This document shows, piece after piece, positions 1 through 11,332 of a stretch of DNA of 64,000 bases. Position 1 is the stretch's first letter, and every line of letters begins with the position of its first letter. Under the pieces are notes generated by a model. That model did not search any database. It was not told the DNA's origin and worked only from the letters and a program-made list of their open reading frames with translations. This DNA is from JADJWR01 sp963847675 (GTDB lineage Bacteria; Pseudomonadota; Gammaproteobacteria; Burkholderiales; Burkholderiaceae_F). Where the stretch lies: contig CAWKAP010000005.1 of NCBI GenBank assembly GCA_963847675.1, forward strand, positions 186,001-250,000, given 5' to 3'. The translations under genes and the position numbers were made by a program.

Positions 1-313
1 GACCAAAATCGACACGCTCGTTGCCGAACGGCGCAAGTTCGCCGGTTTCAATGGGCGCCAGCCAGCCCTTTTCAACCAGCGGTTCCAGCGCGACCAGCAG
101 CGGCGAACCGGCGAAGGCCGAGACGCTCGCGTACGGCGAATTGCCGGGGCCGATGGGATTGAGCGGCAGCATCTGCCACACGCTTTGCCCGGCCGCCTGC
201 AGCCAGTCGATGAAGTGATACGCACCGGGCCCGAAGTCGCCGCTGCCGTGAGGCCCGGGCAGCGAGGTCGGGTGCAGCAGGATGCCGGAGCGGCGGCGGT
301 CGAGGGCGGTCAT
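1..313 (-). CDS. malQ: 4-alpha-glucanotransferase (amylomaltase), N-terminal part, cut by window edge
   Basis: Only the first ~104 codons are inside the window; the gene runs off the left edge. The ATG is at 313 and the protein begins MTALDRRRSGILLHPTSLPG, followed by GDFGPGAYHFIDWLQAAGQ, WQMLPLNPIGPGNSPYAS and SAFAGSPLLVALEPL. These are the conserved opening blocks of GH77 enzymes. Family members transfer alpha-1,4-glucan segments between maltodextrins in the cytoplasm. The start lies 13 nt after the glgX stop on the same strand, so it is probably co-transcribed with glgP and glgX and works on their branch-free products. The active-site half is not visible, so activity cannot be judged. Confidence 0.9.
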   Translation of the reverse strand, partial: MTALDRRRSGILLHPTSLPGPHGSGDFGPGAYHFIDWLQAAGQSVWQMLPLNPIGPGNSPYASVSAFAGSPLLVALEPLVEKGWLAPIETGELAPFGNERVDFG

Positions 314-326
314 CGAGTCGAGTGAG

Positions 327-2387
327 TCAGTTGCGCGCGAGCAGCACCAGCACCGATTGTGGCGGCGCTTCGATTGTGCCGCCGTCGACGGCGCGTTCGG
401 GTGCTGCCGGTTCGCCGGAGTCGAGCACGCACCGCCAGCGGCCGTCCGGCAGTACGCACTCCTGCGTGCGTGGCCCGGCGTTGAAGACCAGCACGACGGT
501 CTCGGCGCCCGGCGGCGAAATCGTCACGGTCAGGCAATGGCAGTCGGCGGCGTGCCAGCGCGCCGCCGTCATCTCGTGGCCGGCGGGATCGTGCCAGTCG
601 ACGTCGCGCCGGCCGTCGGCGCGCAACTGGTCGGACAGCCAGCGGTCCTGCCGCAGCGCCGGCAGCTCGCGGCGCAGCGCAGTCAGCCGTGCGACGAAGC
701 CGGCGAGCAGGGCATCGGCGTCTTGCCAGTCGATCCAGGCGAGCGCGCTGTCCTGGCAGTAGGCGTTGTTGTTGCCGTCCTGGCTGTGGCCAAGTTCGTC
801 GCCGGCGGCGAGCATCGGCGTGCCCTGCGCCAGGAGCATCGCGGCAAGCAGTGCGCGGACCAGGCGCCCGCGCTCCGCGTTGACGGCAGGGTCGGTGGTT
901 GGGCCCTCGATGCCGCAGTTGACGCTGTAGTTGGCGTTGTGGCCGTCGCTGTTGGCTTCGCCGTTGGCCTCGTTGTGCTTGTGGCGGTAGCTCACCAAGT
1001 CGCGCAGCGTGAAGCCGTCGTGCGCGCTGACATGGTTGACCGAAGCCAGCGGTGAGCGCGTGCCTTGGTGGAAGCGGTCGCTGGAAGCGAGCAGCCGGCG
1101 GGCAAACTCGGCGCGATCGACGCTGCGCATGAGCCAGAACTGCCGCATCCCGTCGCGAAAGCGGTCGTTCCACTCGAGCCAGCGTCCCGGAAACCGGCCG
1201 AGCTGGTAGCCGCCGTGGCCGATATCCCACGGCTCGGCGATCAGCCTCGCGCGGGAAAGGGTGGGGTCCTGCGCCAGCGCCGCGAAGAACGGCGCCTGCG
1301 GATCGAAGCCATGGGCGGTGCGACCCAGCACGGGGGCGAGATCGAAGCGGAAGCCGTCCACGCCCATCTCGCTGACCCAGTAGCGCAGGCAGTCGAGCAC
1401 GAACTGTGTCACACGCGGGTGGCTGACATCGACGGTATTGCCGCAGCCGGTGACGTTCTCGTAGCGCGCGGCATCGCCCGGCAGGAGCCGGTACCAGTTG
1501 GCGTTGTCCAGACCGCGCATCGACAAGGTCGGACCGGTCTCGTCGCTCTCGGCGGTGTGGTTGAAGACGACGTCGATCACGACTTCGAGACCGGCGCCGT
1601 GCAGGGCCTCGACCATTGCGCGGAACTCGCGCCGCGCGGCACCGGTATCGCCGGGCGTGGTCGACAGCCGCGGGTCGGGGCAGAAGAAGCCGATCGTGTT
1701 GTAGCCCCAGTAATTGACGAGCCCGAGCCTGGTCAGCCGCTCCTCGGTGAGTGCGTAATGCACCGGCAGCAGCGAAAGCGTGGTGACGCCCAGCTTGCGC
1801 AGGTGCTCGATCACCGCCGGGTGGGCCAGCCCGGCGTAGGTGCCGCGGTGGGCCTCGGGGACGTCCGGATGCAGGCGCGTGAAGCCCTTGACGTGCAGCT
1901 CGTAGAGGACGACTTCTGCCGCCGGCCGCGGATCGGGGCGCGCGGCGAGCGGGGTGAGCGTTTCGGCCACGCGCGCCTTCAAAGCGAAGGCCGCGTTGTC
2001 GCGGTTGTCGAAGCTCGACGCCTCGTCGGCATGCCCGCGCCGGTAGCCGAAGTGCTCGTCGCGCCATTCGAAGCGGCCGACGATCTCGCGGGCGTACGGG
2101 TCGAGCAGCAGCTTGTGCGGGTTGAAACGATGCCCGGCTTGCGGCGAGTACGGACCGTGCGCGCGCAGGCCGTAGACCAGGCCGGCGCGCGCCCCCGCGA
2201 GGTGTCCGTGCCAGACCCCGTCGGAGTGGCCGGGCAAGCGGTACCGGGCGAGTTCGCTCTGGCCGCTGTCATCGAATACGCACAGTTCGACGAACCGGGC
2301 GTACTCGCTCGCCACGGCGAAGTTCACACCGTCGGCCTGCAGCGTGGCCCCAAGCGGATACGGCAGGCCAGTCGTCAGTGGCGGCAT
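327..2387 (-). CDS. glgX: Glycogen debranching enzyme GlgX (GH13)
   Basis: A 686-residue isoamylase-type enzyme that hydrolyses alpha-1,6 branches of phosphorylase-limit glycogen; the E. coli enzyme is about 657. The N-terminal CBM48 region opens with LPYPLGATLQADGVNFAVAS. GH13 blocks follow: VIDVVFNHTAE, MGVDGFRFDLAPVLG with the nucleophile Asp, LIAEPWDIGHGGYQLG with the acid Glu, and VNHVSAHDGFTLRDLVSYR. The frame stays open upstream into the end of glgP, but homology begins at the ATG at 2387, so I placed the start there. It lies 44 nt after glgP and 13 nt before malQ in the same direction, consistent with one glycogen/maltodextrin catabolic operon. Confidence 0.95.
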   Translation of the reverse strand: MPPLTTGLPYPLGATLQADGVNFAVASEYARFVELCVFDDSGQSELARYRLPGHSDGVWHGHLAGARAGLVYGLRAHGPYSPQAGHRFNPHKLLLDPYAREIVGRFEWRDEHFGYRRGHADEASSFDNRDNAAFALKARVAETLTPLAARPDPRPAAEVVLYELHVKGFTRLHPDVPEAHRGTYAGLAHPAVIEHLRKLGVTTLSLLPVHYALTEERLTRLGLVNYWGYNTIGFFCPDPRLSTTPGDTGAARREFRAMVEALHGAGLEVVIDVVFNHTAESDETGPTLSMRGLDNANWYRLLPGDAARYENVTGCGNTVDVSHPRVTQFVLDCLRYWVSEMGVDGFRFDLAPVLGRTAHGFDPQAPFFAALAQDPTLSRARLIAEPWDIGHGGYQLGRFPGRWLEWNDRFRDGMRQFWLMRSVDRAEFARRLLASSDRFHQGTRSPLASVNHVSAHDGFTLRDLVSYRHKHNEANGEANSDGHNANYSVNCGIEGPTTDPAVNAERGRLVRALLAAMLLAQGTPMLAAGDELGHSQDGNNNAYCQDSALAWIDWQDADALLAGFVARLTALRRELPALRQDRWLSDQLRADGRRDVDWHDPAGHEMTAARWHAADCHCLTVTISPPGAETVVLVFNAGPRTQECVLPDGRWRCVLDSGEPAAPERAVDGGTIEAPPQSVLVLLARN

Positions 2388-2431
2388 TCGTGTGTCGGCG
2401 GGCCGAGCCGGCGCAGCTGGCCTGCGCGCGG

Positions 2432-4846
<2,415 letters not shown>

Positions 4847-5000
4847 CGCTGCGGGTCCCTAGTTCAAGTTTCGTCGCTCGCCGCACCTACGGCCAGAGAC
4901 GACAGGCGACTGACCGATGTCGGGCGATCGGCGGCGGATTGTATCCACGGAATACGCTCATCCGGCAAGGTGTTGCGCCGGTGCACACGGACGGCGCCGC

Positions 5001-5013
5001 TAGAATCGATCGC
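5001..5013 (+). promoter_or_regulatory. Candidate leaderless promoter (-10) of dnaE
   Basis: TAGAAT at 5001-5006 is followed by 7 nt and the dnaE ATG at 5014. A sigma-70 -10 box at that distance would start the transcript at or next to the ATG. No Shine-Dalgarno sequence is present. No good -35 hexamer was found at 16-18 nt spacing. The same arrangement precedes the genes at 54047 and 57661. Confidence 0.45.
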
Positions 5014-8000
5014 ATGTCGGTGCCCTTCGTCCATCTTCGCCTCCACTCGGAGTTTTCGATCGTCGATGGACTGGCGCAGCTCGATGACGTCGCCGCGGCG
5101 GCCGCCGGCGACGGGCAGGGCGCGCTGGCCCTCACCGACAGCGCCAGCATGTTCGGCGCGGTGCGCTTCTACCAGGCGGCGCGCGCGCAGGGCGTGAAGC
5201 CGATCATCGGCGTCGACGCCTGGATCAGCAACGATACGGACCGCGAGGCGGCGCACCGCCTGCTCCTGCTGGCGATGAATCACGCGGGCTACCTGAACCT
5301 GTGCGAACTGGTGTCGCGCTCGTGGATCGAGAACCAGCATCGTGGCCGCGCCGAGATGCGGCTCGAATGGTTCGAGTCGCGCGGCGACGGACTGATCGTG
5401 CTGTCGGGCGGGGCGCAGGGGGAGATCGGCGCGCAGCTTGCTTTGGGAAACGTGCCCGCCGCGCGCGCCGCAGCCCAGCGCCTGGCGCAGCTCTTTCCCG
5501 ATCGCTTCTACATCGAACTGCAGCGCGCCGGCCGCGCCGGAGACGAGGCGCTGGTCCGCGGCGGCGCACGGCTCGCCATCGAACTCGACCTGCCGGTCGT
5601 GGCCACCCATCCGGTGCAGTTCATCGAGCGCGGCGATTTTCGCGCCCATGAGGCGCGCGTATGCATCGCCGAGGGCTACACGCTGGCCGATCCGCGCCGA
5701 CCGCGCCGCTTCACCGAGGAGCAGTACTTCAAGTCGCGCGCCGAGATGGCGGCCTTGTTTTCCGACATGCCGGTGGCGTTGGCCAACGCGGTCGAGATTG
5801 CCCGCCGCTGCAATGTCGAACTGACGCTCGGCAAGTCGCAGCTGCCCGACTTTCCGACGCCAGCGGGCGTCACTATCGAGGCGCATTGCCGCGACCTGGC
5901 GCAGCATGGGCTCGACGCGCGCCTGCAGGCGCTGTATCCGGAGGAGGCCGAGCGCGAGGCGCAGCAGGCGCGCTACCGCGCGCGGCTCGATCTCGAGCTG
6001 GCCACCATCGCGGCGATGGGCTTCACCGGCTACTTCCTGATCGTGGCCGACTTCATCAACTGGGCCAAGCGCAACGGCATTCCGGTCGGGCCCGGACGCG
6101 GTTCGGGCGCCGGCTCGCTGGTCGCATACTCGCTCGGCATCACCGACCTCGACCCGCTGCGCTACGACCTGCTGTTCGAGCGGTTCCTGAATCCTGAGCG
6201 GGTGTCGATGCCGGACTTCGACATCGACTTCTGCCAGGACAACCGCGACCGCGTGATCGAGTACGTCAAGCACAAGTACGGCGCCGATGCGGTGAGCCAG
6301 ATCGCCACCTTCGGCACGCTGGGTGCCAAGGCGGTGGTGCGCGACGCCGGCCGCGTGCTCGATCTGCCGTATTCGAAGTGCGACACGCTTTCGAAGCTGA
6401 TTCCGCACAATCCCGCCGATCCATGGACGCTGGAGCGCGCGCTGAAGGAGGAGCCGGCCTTCGCGGAGGCGGTGGCGGCCGACGAGGAATACGCGGAACT
6501 CGTGGAGCTGTCGCGCTCGCTCGAGGGGCTGACGCGCAACGTCGGCATGCACGCCGGCGGCGTGCTGATCGCGCCGGGCAGGCTGACCGATTTCTGCCCG
6601 CTGTACTGCGCGAGCGGCGCCGAGGCGGCGGTGGTGAGCCAGTACGACAAGGACGACGTCGAGGCCATCGGCCTGGTGAAGTTCGACTTCCTCGGGCTCA
6701 CCACGCTCACCATCCTCGACCTGACGCTGCGCTACGTGAAGCAGCTCGACCCGGACTTCGCGCTGACGCTCGAGACGCTGCCGCTCGACGACGCCGCCAC
6801 CTACGAGATCTTCAAGCAGGCCAACACCGCGGCGATCTTCCAGTTTGAATCGCGCGGCATGCGCGAGCTGCTCAAGCGGGCGCGTCCCGACCGGCTCGAG
6901 GACCTGATCGCGCTGAATGCGCTGTACCGCCCCGGGCCGATGGACCTGATCCCGGAGTTCGTCGACCGCAAGCACGGCCGCAGGAAGGTCGAGTACCTGC
7001 ATCCGTCGATCGAGCCGGTCCTGGCCGAGACCTACGGCGTGATGGTCTACCAGGAGCAGGTGATGCGCATCGCGCAGGTCGTCGGCGGCTATTCGCTCGG
7101 CAGCGCCGACGTGCTGCGGCGCGCGATGGGCAAGAAGAAGCCCGAGGAGATGGCCAAGCAGCGCTCCAGCTTCGTCGACGGCGCGCGCGCCAACGGCATC
7201 AGCGAAGACACGGCGACGCAGCTCTTCGACCTGATGGAGAAGTTCGCGGGTTACGGCTTCAACAAGAGCCACAGCGCCGCCTACGCGCTGCTCGCCTACC
7301 AGACCGCGTACTTCAAGGTGCACTATCCGGCGGCCTTCATGGCGGCCAACCTCTCGGCGGTGATGGACGACACCGACAAGGTCAGGGAACTGGTCGAGGA
7401 CAGCCGGGCGCTCGGGCTCGCGATTCTCGGTCCCGACATCAACCGGGGCGGATACCGCTTCGAACCGGTCGACACACGGACGATCCGCTACGGTCTCGGC
7501 GCGATCAAGGGCACCGGGCGCAGCGCGATCGAGCACTTCGTTGCGGTTCGTGCCGCCGGCGGATCGTTTGCGGACCTGTTCGATTTCTGCGCGCGGCTCG
7601 ACAAGCAGTTCGTCAACCGCCGCGTCGTCGAGGCGCTCGTGCGTGCGGGGGCGTTCGATGGCGTGGAAGCCGACCGCGCCAGGCTCGCCGCCAACGTCAG
7701 CCGCGCGCTGGACGCGGCCGAGCGCGCGGCGGCGCATGCCGGGCAGACCAGTCTGTTCGGCGGCGACGCCGCGGCGCCGGTCGCCGAGTACGTGCCCTGC
7801 AGGCCGTGGAGCGAGCGCGAGAGGCTCGCCAACGAGAAGCTGGCTCTGGGCTTCTACTTCAGCGGCCACCTGTTCCACCACTACGAGTCCGAGGCGCGCC
7901 GGCTCGCGCCAACGAGGCTCGTCGACGTCCGTCCATCGGCAGGCGCGCGCGCCGAGCCGGTGCGGCTGGCCGGCATCATCGTTTCGGCGCGCATGCAGAA

Positions 8001-8466
8001 TTCGCAGCGTGGCCGCATGTGCATCATCGTGCTCGACGACGGCACGGCCCAGATCGAGCTGACGGTCTACGCGGAGCTGTACGACCGCAAGCGCGCGCTG
8101 CTGCGCGAAGACACGCTGGTGTTCGTGCTCGGCAAGGTGCGCTACGAGGAGTTCCGCGAGCGGCTGAAGGTCGTCGTCGACGACGTGATGGACCTGGCCG
8201 AGGCGAGGGCGCGCGCTGCCGCGCGGCTGCGCATCGAGGTCGACGGCGCACCCGACCTCGCGCGCTTTCGCGACACGCTGGCGCCTTTCCGGGTCAGCAA
8301 CGGCAATTTCGCCGCGGGTTGCCGGGTGGTCGTGAACTACCGTAACGGCACGAGCAGCGCCGACCTGCTGCTTTCGGAAGACTGGCGCGTGCGCCCCGAA
8401 GAGACGCTGGTCGACGAACTGCGGCAGCAGCCGAAGGTACGCGCGGCCGAGTTCAGCTACGGCTGA
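5014..8466 (+). CDS. dnaE: DNA polymerase III subunit alpha
   Basis: The 1150-residue replicative polymerase, close to the usual DnaE1 length of ~1160. The N-terminal PHP domain starts VHLRLHSEFSIVDGLAQLDD. The palm motif MPDFDIDFCQDNRDRVIEYV places catalytic aspartates at residues 401 and 403, the same numbers as in E. coli, and VKFDFLGLTTLTILD should carry the third. Further blocks are NALYRPGPMDLIPEFVDRKH and KFAGYGFNKSHSAAYALLAY, with a C-terminal OB fold around RLAGIIVSARMQNSQRGRM. Upstream in-frame codons do not match the family, so the ATG at 5014 is the start. It diverges from glgP. Length and domain order fit DnaE1 rather than the error-prone DnaE2. Confidence 0.97.
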   Translation: MSVPFVHLRLHSEFSIVDGLAQLDDVAAAAAGDGQGALALTDSASMFGAVRFYQAARAQGVKPIIGVDAWISNDTDREAAHRLLLLAMNHAGYLNLCELVSRSWIENQHRGRAEMRLEWFESRGDGLIVLSGGAQGEIGAQLALGNVPAARAAAQRLAQLFPDRFYIELQRAGRAGDEALVRGGARLAIELDLPVVATHPVQFIERGDFRAHEARVCIAEGYTLADPRRPRRFTEEQYFKSRAEMAALFSDMPVALANAVEIARRCNVELTLGKSQLPDFPTPAGVTIEAHCRDLAQHGLDARLQALYPEEAEREAQQARYRARLDLELATIAAMGFTGYFLIVADFINWAKRNGIPVGPGRGSGAGSLVAYSLGITDLDPLRYDLLFERFLNPERVSMPDFDIDFCQDNRDRVIEYVKHKYGADAVSQIATFGTLGAKAVVRDAGRVLDLPYSKCDTLSKLIPHNPADPWTLERALKEEPAFAEAVAADEEYAELVELSRSLEGLTRNVGMHAGGVLIAPGRLTDFCPLYCASGAEAAVVSQYDKDDVEAIGLVKFDFLGLTTLTILDLTLRYVKQLDPDFALTLETLPLDDAATYEIFKQANTAAIFQFESRGMRELLKRARPDRLEDLIALNALYRPGPMDLIPEFVDRKHGRRKVEYLHPSIEPVLAETYGVMVYQEQVMRIAQVVGGYSLGSADVLRRAMGKKKPEEMAKQRSSFVDGARANGISEDTATQLFDLMEKFAGYGFNKSHSAAYALLAYQTAYFKVHYPAAFMAANLSAVMDDTDKVRELVEDSRALGLAILGPDINRGGYRFEPVDTRTIRYGLGAIKGTGRSAIEHFVAVRAAGGSFADLFDFCARLDKQFVNRRVVEALVRAGAFDGVEADRARLAANVSRALDAAERAAAHAGQTSLFGGDAAAPVAEYVPCRPWSERERLANEKLALGFYFSGHLFHHYESEARRLAPTRLVDVRPSAGARAEPVRLAGIIVSARMQNSQRGRMCIIVLDDGTAQIELTVYAELYDRKRALLREDTLVFVLGKVRYEEFRERLKVVVDDVMDLAEARARAAARLRIEVDGAPDLARFRDTLAPFRVSNGNFAAGCRVVVNYRNGTSSADLLLSEDWRVRPEETLVDELRQQPKVRAAEFSYG

Positions 8467-8481
8467 GGCCGCGCTGCCGCG

Positions 8482-9291
8482 TCAGGCGTACTGATCCAGC
8501 CCGCGTGCGGCGCGCGTTTCGCCGCTGGCGATCCGCTGCTGCAGACGCTGCCAGTTCTCGCCTTCGCGCGCGCGGTCGTTCTCACGGTGCCACAGATGCA
8601 GCACGCCGGTGGCGAAGGCCCCGTTCTTGCGCCGCACCCCGAGGTTGAGCAGTCGCACGGCGAGATCCGAGTCCTCGAAACCCCAGCCCTCGAACGCTTC
8701 GTCGAAGCCGTTGACCGCGCTGAAGTCCGCGGCCCAGACGCCGAGGTTGCAGGTGCGGACGCGTTGCCAGCGCCTGCCGAGGAGCTTGCGCAACGGGCCG
8801 AGCGGCAGTGTGCGCAGTGGAAGCGTGCGGTTGATGGCGCCGCGTGCGTGCTCGGCACGCCACTGAGCGAGGCTCCAGAGATGGATGGGCACATTGCCGG
8901 CCAGTATTTCGCGGGTGAAGGACTCGGCAAGCAGGACGCGATTGCCGGCGACCATCCAGCCGTGCTCGGCGAGCCGGCGGTGCTGTGCGACGAAGTCGGG
9001 TCGCGGCACGCAGTCACCGTCGAGAAAGACGATGTACTTGCCGCTGGCCCGCGCTGCGGCCCGGTTGCGCGCCGCGCCCGCACGGAAACCGCGGTCTTCC
9101 TGCCAAACGTGCGCGACCGGCACCGGCGCGTCGAGGGCGGTCCGTTCGACAAGCGCGCGCGTGTCGTCGCGCGAGCCGTCGTCGGCGACCAGCACTTCGA
9201 AGCCGCGATCATTCTGCGCGAGCACTCCGGCGAGCACTGCGGCAAGCGCGTCCGGGCGGTTGTAGGTGGTGACGATCAGGCTGACGAGCAC
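8482..9291 (-). CDS. Glycosyltransferase family 2, probably LPS core
   Basis: A 269-residue GT-A transferase with a GTG start. The N-terminus LVSLIVTTYNRPDALAAVLA and VADDGSRDDTRALVE bind the nucleotide sugar. YIVFLDGDCVPRPDFV holds the metal-binding DxD-like element. GFDEAFEGWGFEDSDLAVRL is the acceptor/catalytic block seen in galactosyltransferase-type C-terminal domains. There is no membrane segment, so it should act at the cytoplasmic face of the inner membrane. The GTG lies 10 nt after the stop of the next GT2 gene, as the last gene of a four-gene transferase group. The donor and acceptor sugars are not predictable. Its 3' end lies 15 nt from convergent dnaE. Confidence 0.85.
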   Translation of the reverse strand: MLVSLIVTTYNRPDALAAVLAGVLAQNDRGFEVLVADDGSRDDTRALVERTALDAPVPVAHVWQEDRGFRAGAARNRAAARASGKYIVFLDGDCVPRPDFVAQHRRLAEHGWMVAGNRVLLAESFTREILAGNVPIHLWSLAQWRAEHARGAINRTLPLRTLPLGPLRKLLGRRWQRVRTCNLGVWAADFSAVNGFDEAFEGWGFEDSDLAVRLLNLGVRRKNGAFATGVLHLWHRENDRAREGENWQRLQQRIASGETRAARGLDQYA

Positions 9292-9301
9292 AGGGCGGGC
9301 G

Positions 9302-10099
9302 CTAGCGCCTGAGGCTGTCCGGCAGCGGCGGCTCCCGGCTCAGCCCGGCCTGGCGCTCGTGCAGCTTGGCATAGCGATAAAAAGTGCCCTCGAAGTTCGA
9401 CAGTGCGATCACGAAGCCGGCCCAGCCGTCGAGAAAACCGGCGCGCAGGACGTAGTGCCTCAAGAAGGCCGCAACGCCGCGCGTCAGCGCGGTGGCCATC
9501 GACGGCCGCCTGCCGCGGCGCTCGAGCCGCTCGACGCCAAGCGTCGAATAGCGCTGCATCTTGTGCAGCACCTGCACGAGGTCGCGAAAGGGCATCTGCG
9601 CGATCGGCTCCTGCAGGCGACCGAGCCGGCCGTCGAGCACAAAGGTCTCGTGCACGGCGTCGTCCGTGTAGCGAAGCTTGCCGCGCCGGAACAGTTGCGG
9701 CTGCCGGTAGTCGGGGTACCAGCCCGAATGGCGTATCCAGCGGCCGAAGAAGAAGTTGCACCTCGGCACGTGATAGGCATCGGCGGCCGTCGGGTCCTCG
9801 ATCACGCGCCGGATCTCGGCCGCCGCCGCCCTGGTGCAGCGCTCGTCGGCGTCGAGACTGAAGATCCAGTCGCCGCTCAGCTGATCGATCACGTCGTTGC
9901 GCAGCTTGCCGAAACCTTCGAACGGCACCTGGATCACGCGTTGCGTGTATCGCCGTGCGATCTCCACCGTGGCATCGGTCGAGTTCGAGTCGGCGACGAC
10001 GATCTCGTCGGCCCATGCCACGCTGCGCAACGCAGCCTCGATCTTGTCGGCCTCGTTGAACGCAATCAGGTAGACGGACAGTCTCGGTCTGGCGCTCAT
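9302..10099 (-). CDS. Glycosyltransferase family 2, WaaE/KdtX-like LPS core transferase
   Basis: A 265-residue transferase. It opens RLSVYLIAFNEADKIEAALR, followed by WADEIVVADSNSTDATVEIA and DWIFSLDADERCT with the DxD metal site. FGRWIRHSGWYPDYRQPQLF and YTDDAVHETFVLDGRLGRL are typical of the WaaE/KdtX (beta-1,4-glucosyltransferase) group that decorates the inner core of lipopolysaccharide. It is cytoplasmic or membrane-peripheral. The neighbours are another GT2 gene downstream and two heptosyltransferase-type genes upstream, which supports a core-LPS role. The family assignment is firm; the exact sugar is inferred. Confidence 0.85.
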   Translation of the reverse strand: MSARPRLSVYLIAFNEADKIEAALRSVAWADEIVVADSNSTDATVEIARRYTQRVIQVPFEGFGKLRNDVIDQLSGDWIFSLDADERCTRAAAAEIRRVIEDPTAADAYHVPRCNFFFGRWIRHSGWYPDYRQPQLFRRGKLRYTDDAVHETFVLDGRLGRLQEPIAQMPFRDLVQVLHKMQRYSTLGVERLERRGRRPSMATALTRGVAAFLRHYVLRAGFLDGWAGFVIALSNFEGTFYRYAKLHERQAGLSREPPLPDSLRR

Positions 10100-10240
10100 C
10101 AGGCGGTGGCCGCTTCTTCGGCTCGTTGCGGCCCGCGCTCCGCGTCCGGCCCGAGTGTTCGAGCCGCCCTCGTGTCGTGCCTGGGTCTCATCGGTCGGGA
10201 GTCTAAGTGACAGGGCGACGCAAGCTGCTTCGCGCAGGTT

Positions 10241-11332
10241 TCACTGGTCTGCCAGCAGCATGTCGGCTGCCTCGATGACCCGGGTGCACGGCAGCCGATC
10301 AAGGCAGTCACTATGGCTTTCCCGATGCCGGTCGCAGCCTTCCAGCTGGCAGGGCACGCACGGCAGGTCGGGGTTCTGCACCAGCAATACGGAGCCCCGG
10401 CGCTGAAGCGGCGCAACATGCTGATAGGGGCGACGCTCGGTGTCGTTGGCCATCGGCCCCCAGATTACCGGGTCGGTGGGTCCGAACAGCGCCACGGTCG
10501 GCGTGCCACAGGCCGCCGCCAGGTGAGTCATCGCCGTGTCGGGACCCACGTACAGCGACGCGAGGCGCAGCAGATCGGCGGCCTCTGCGAGGCGCAGTTT
10601 GCCGTCGACTCGCAGCGTGCGCTCGCCGCGCAGTGCCAGGCCATCAAGGTAGCGCCGTTCGGCTTCGTCGGGCGCGCCGGTGATCAACACTCTCTGCACG
10701 CGCCGCTGCAGGTGCTCGACGAGCCCGCGCCAACCCTCGTCGGTCCAGCGCTTGTAGCGCCAGCGCGGCGACGGATGAACCACCGCGAAGCGTTCGGTCT
10801 CCGGGTCGAAGCCGAGTCTTTCGCGCCACTCCTCGGGCTTCGTCCCGGCCGTGGGCGGCACGATCGGGCCGGCTCGCGCCGCGCCGAGCAGCCGGGCCAG
10901 GCGATCGTTGTGAACGAGTCTTGGTGCATCCGGCTCGAAGAGGCACCACTGCGAAAGCAGCGCCCGCTTCCATCTCCGCGACGACCTTTCGGCGGCGGCG
11001 AACCCGACGCGATGGCGTGCGGCAGCAAAGCCAAACAGCACCGGCGGGGTACCGGTCGACGTGACCACCGCGAGGTCGTAGCGGCGCCACAGCGTACGCA
11101 TCTGCGCCAGTCGCTCGCGTGCCGACGCCCCCTCGCGTGTCGTGATCACGGCACCGAGGTCCGGGTTGCCCTCCAGAATCGCCTCGGAACCGCTGAACAC
11201 CAGCATGTCGACCCGGCAATCCGGGTAGAGGCTCTTCAGCGTATTGGCGACGGGCGTGGCGAGCAGGACGTCGCCGAGGTAGCGCAGCGCGATGACGAGC
11301 GCGCGGCGAGGAGCGGCAGGCATCGGGTTCAT
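10241..11332 (-). CDS. Glycosyltransferase family 9 (heptosyltransferase-type)
   Basis: A 363-residue GT9 protein. It starts MNPMPAAPRRALVIALRYLG, with the N-terminal motif ALRYLGDVLLATPVANTLK. The donor-binding C-terminal domain shows FAVVHPSPRWRYKRWTDEGW and YVGPDTAMTHLAAACGTPTV, then ALFGPTDPVIWGPM. GT9 enzymes add ADP-activated heptose to Kdo or heptose of the inner core. Its ATG at 11332 overlaps the stop of the upstream GT9 gene by 4 nt (ATGA), implying coupled translation. A second ATG three codons in is possible. The C-terminal stretch is cysteine-rich (PDLPCVPCQLEGCDRH...DCLDRLPC), a pattern known from putative WaaQ/LPS heptosyltransferase III proteins. I cannot settle whether it is a WaaF or WaaQ equivalent. 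Confidence 0.88.
   Translation of the reverse strand: MNPMPAAPRRALVIALRYLGDVLLATPVANTLKSLYPDCRVDMLVFSGSEAILEGNPDLGAVITTREGASARERLAQMRTLWRRYDLAVVTSTGTPPVLFGFAAARHRVGFAAAERSSRRWKRALLSQWCLFEPDAPRLVHNDRLARLLGAARAGPIVPPTAGTKPEEWRERLGFDPETERFAVVHPSPRWRYKRWTDEGWRGLVEHLQRRVQRVLITGAPDEAERRYLDGLALRGERTLRVDGKLRLAEAADLLRLASLYVGPDTAMTHLAAACGTPTVALFGPTDPVIWGPMANDTERRPYQHVAPLQRRGSVLLVQNPDLPCVPCQLEGCDRHRESHSDCLDRLPCTRVIEAADMLLADQ

Noticed and set aside
4864..7881. A 1005-codon open frame on the minus strand across dnaE
   Set aside because: It is antisense to an unmistakable dnaE in register with its third codon positions; the translation is low-complexity (Arg, Ala, Val, Gly, Asp) with no known motif, as expected from high GC.
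10200..10205. TTAGACT motifs upstream of the WaaE-like gene (10205-10200) and yebC (30230-30225), possible -10 boxes
   Set aside because: No -35 hexamer at suitable spacing was found for either; two occurrences are not enough to claim promoters.
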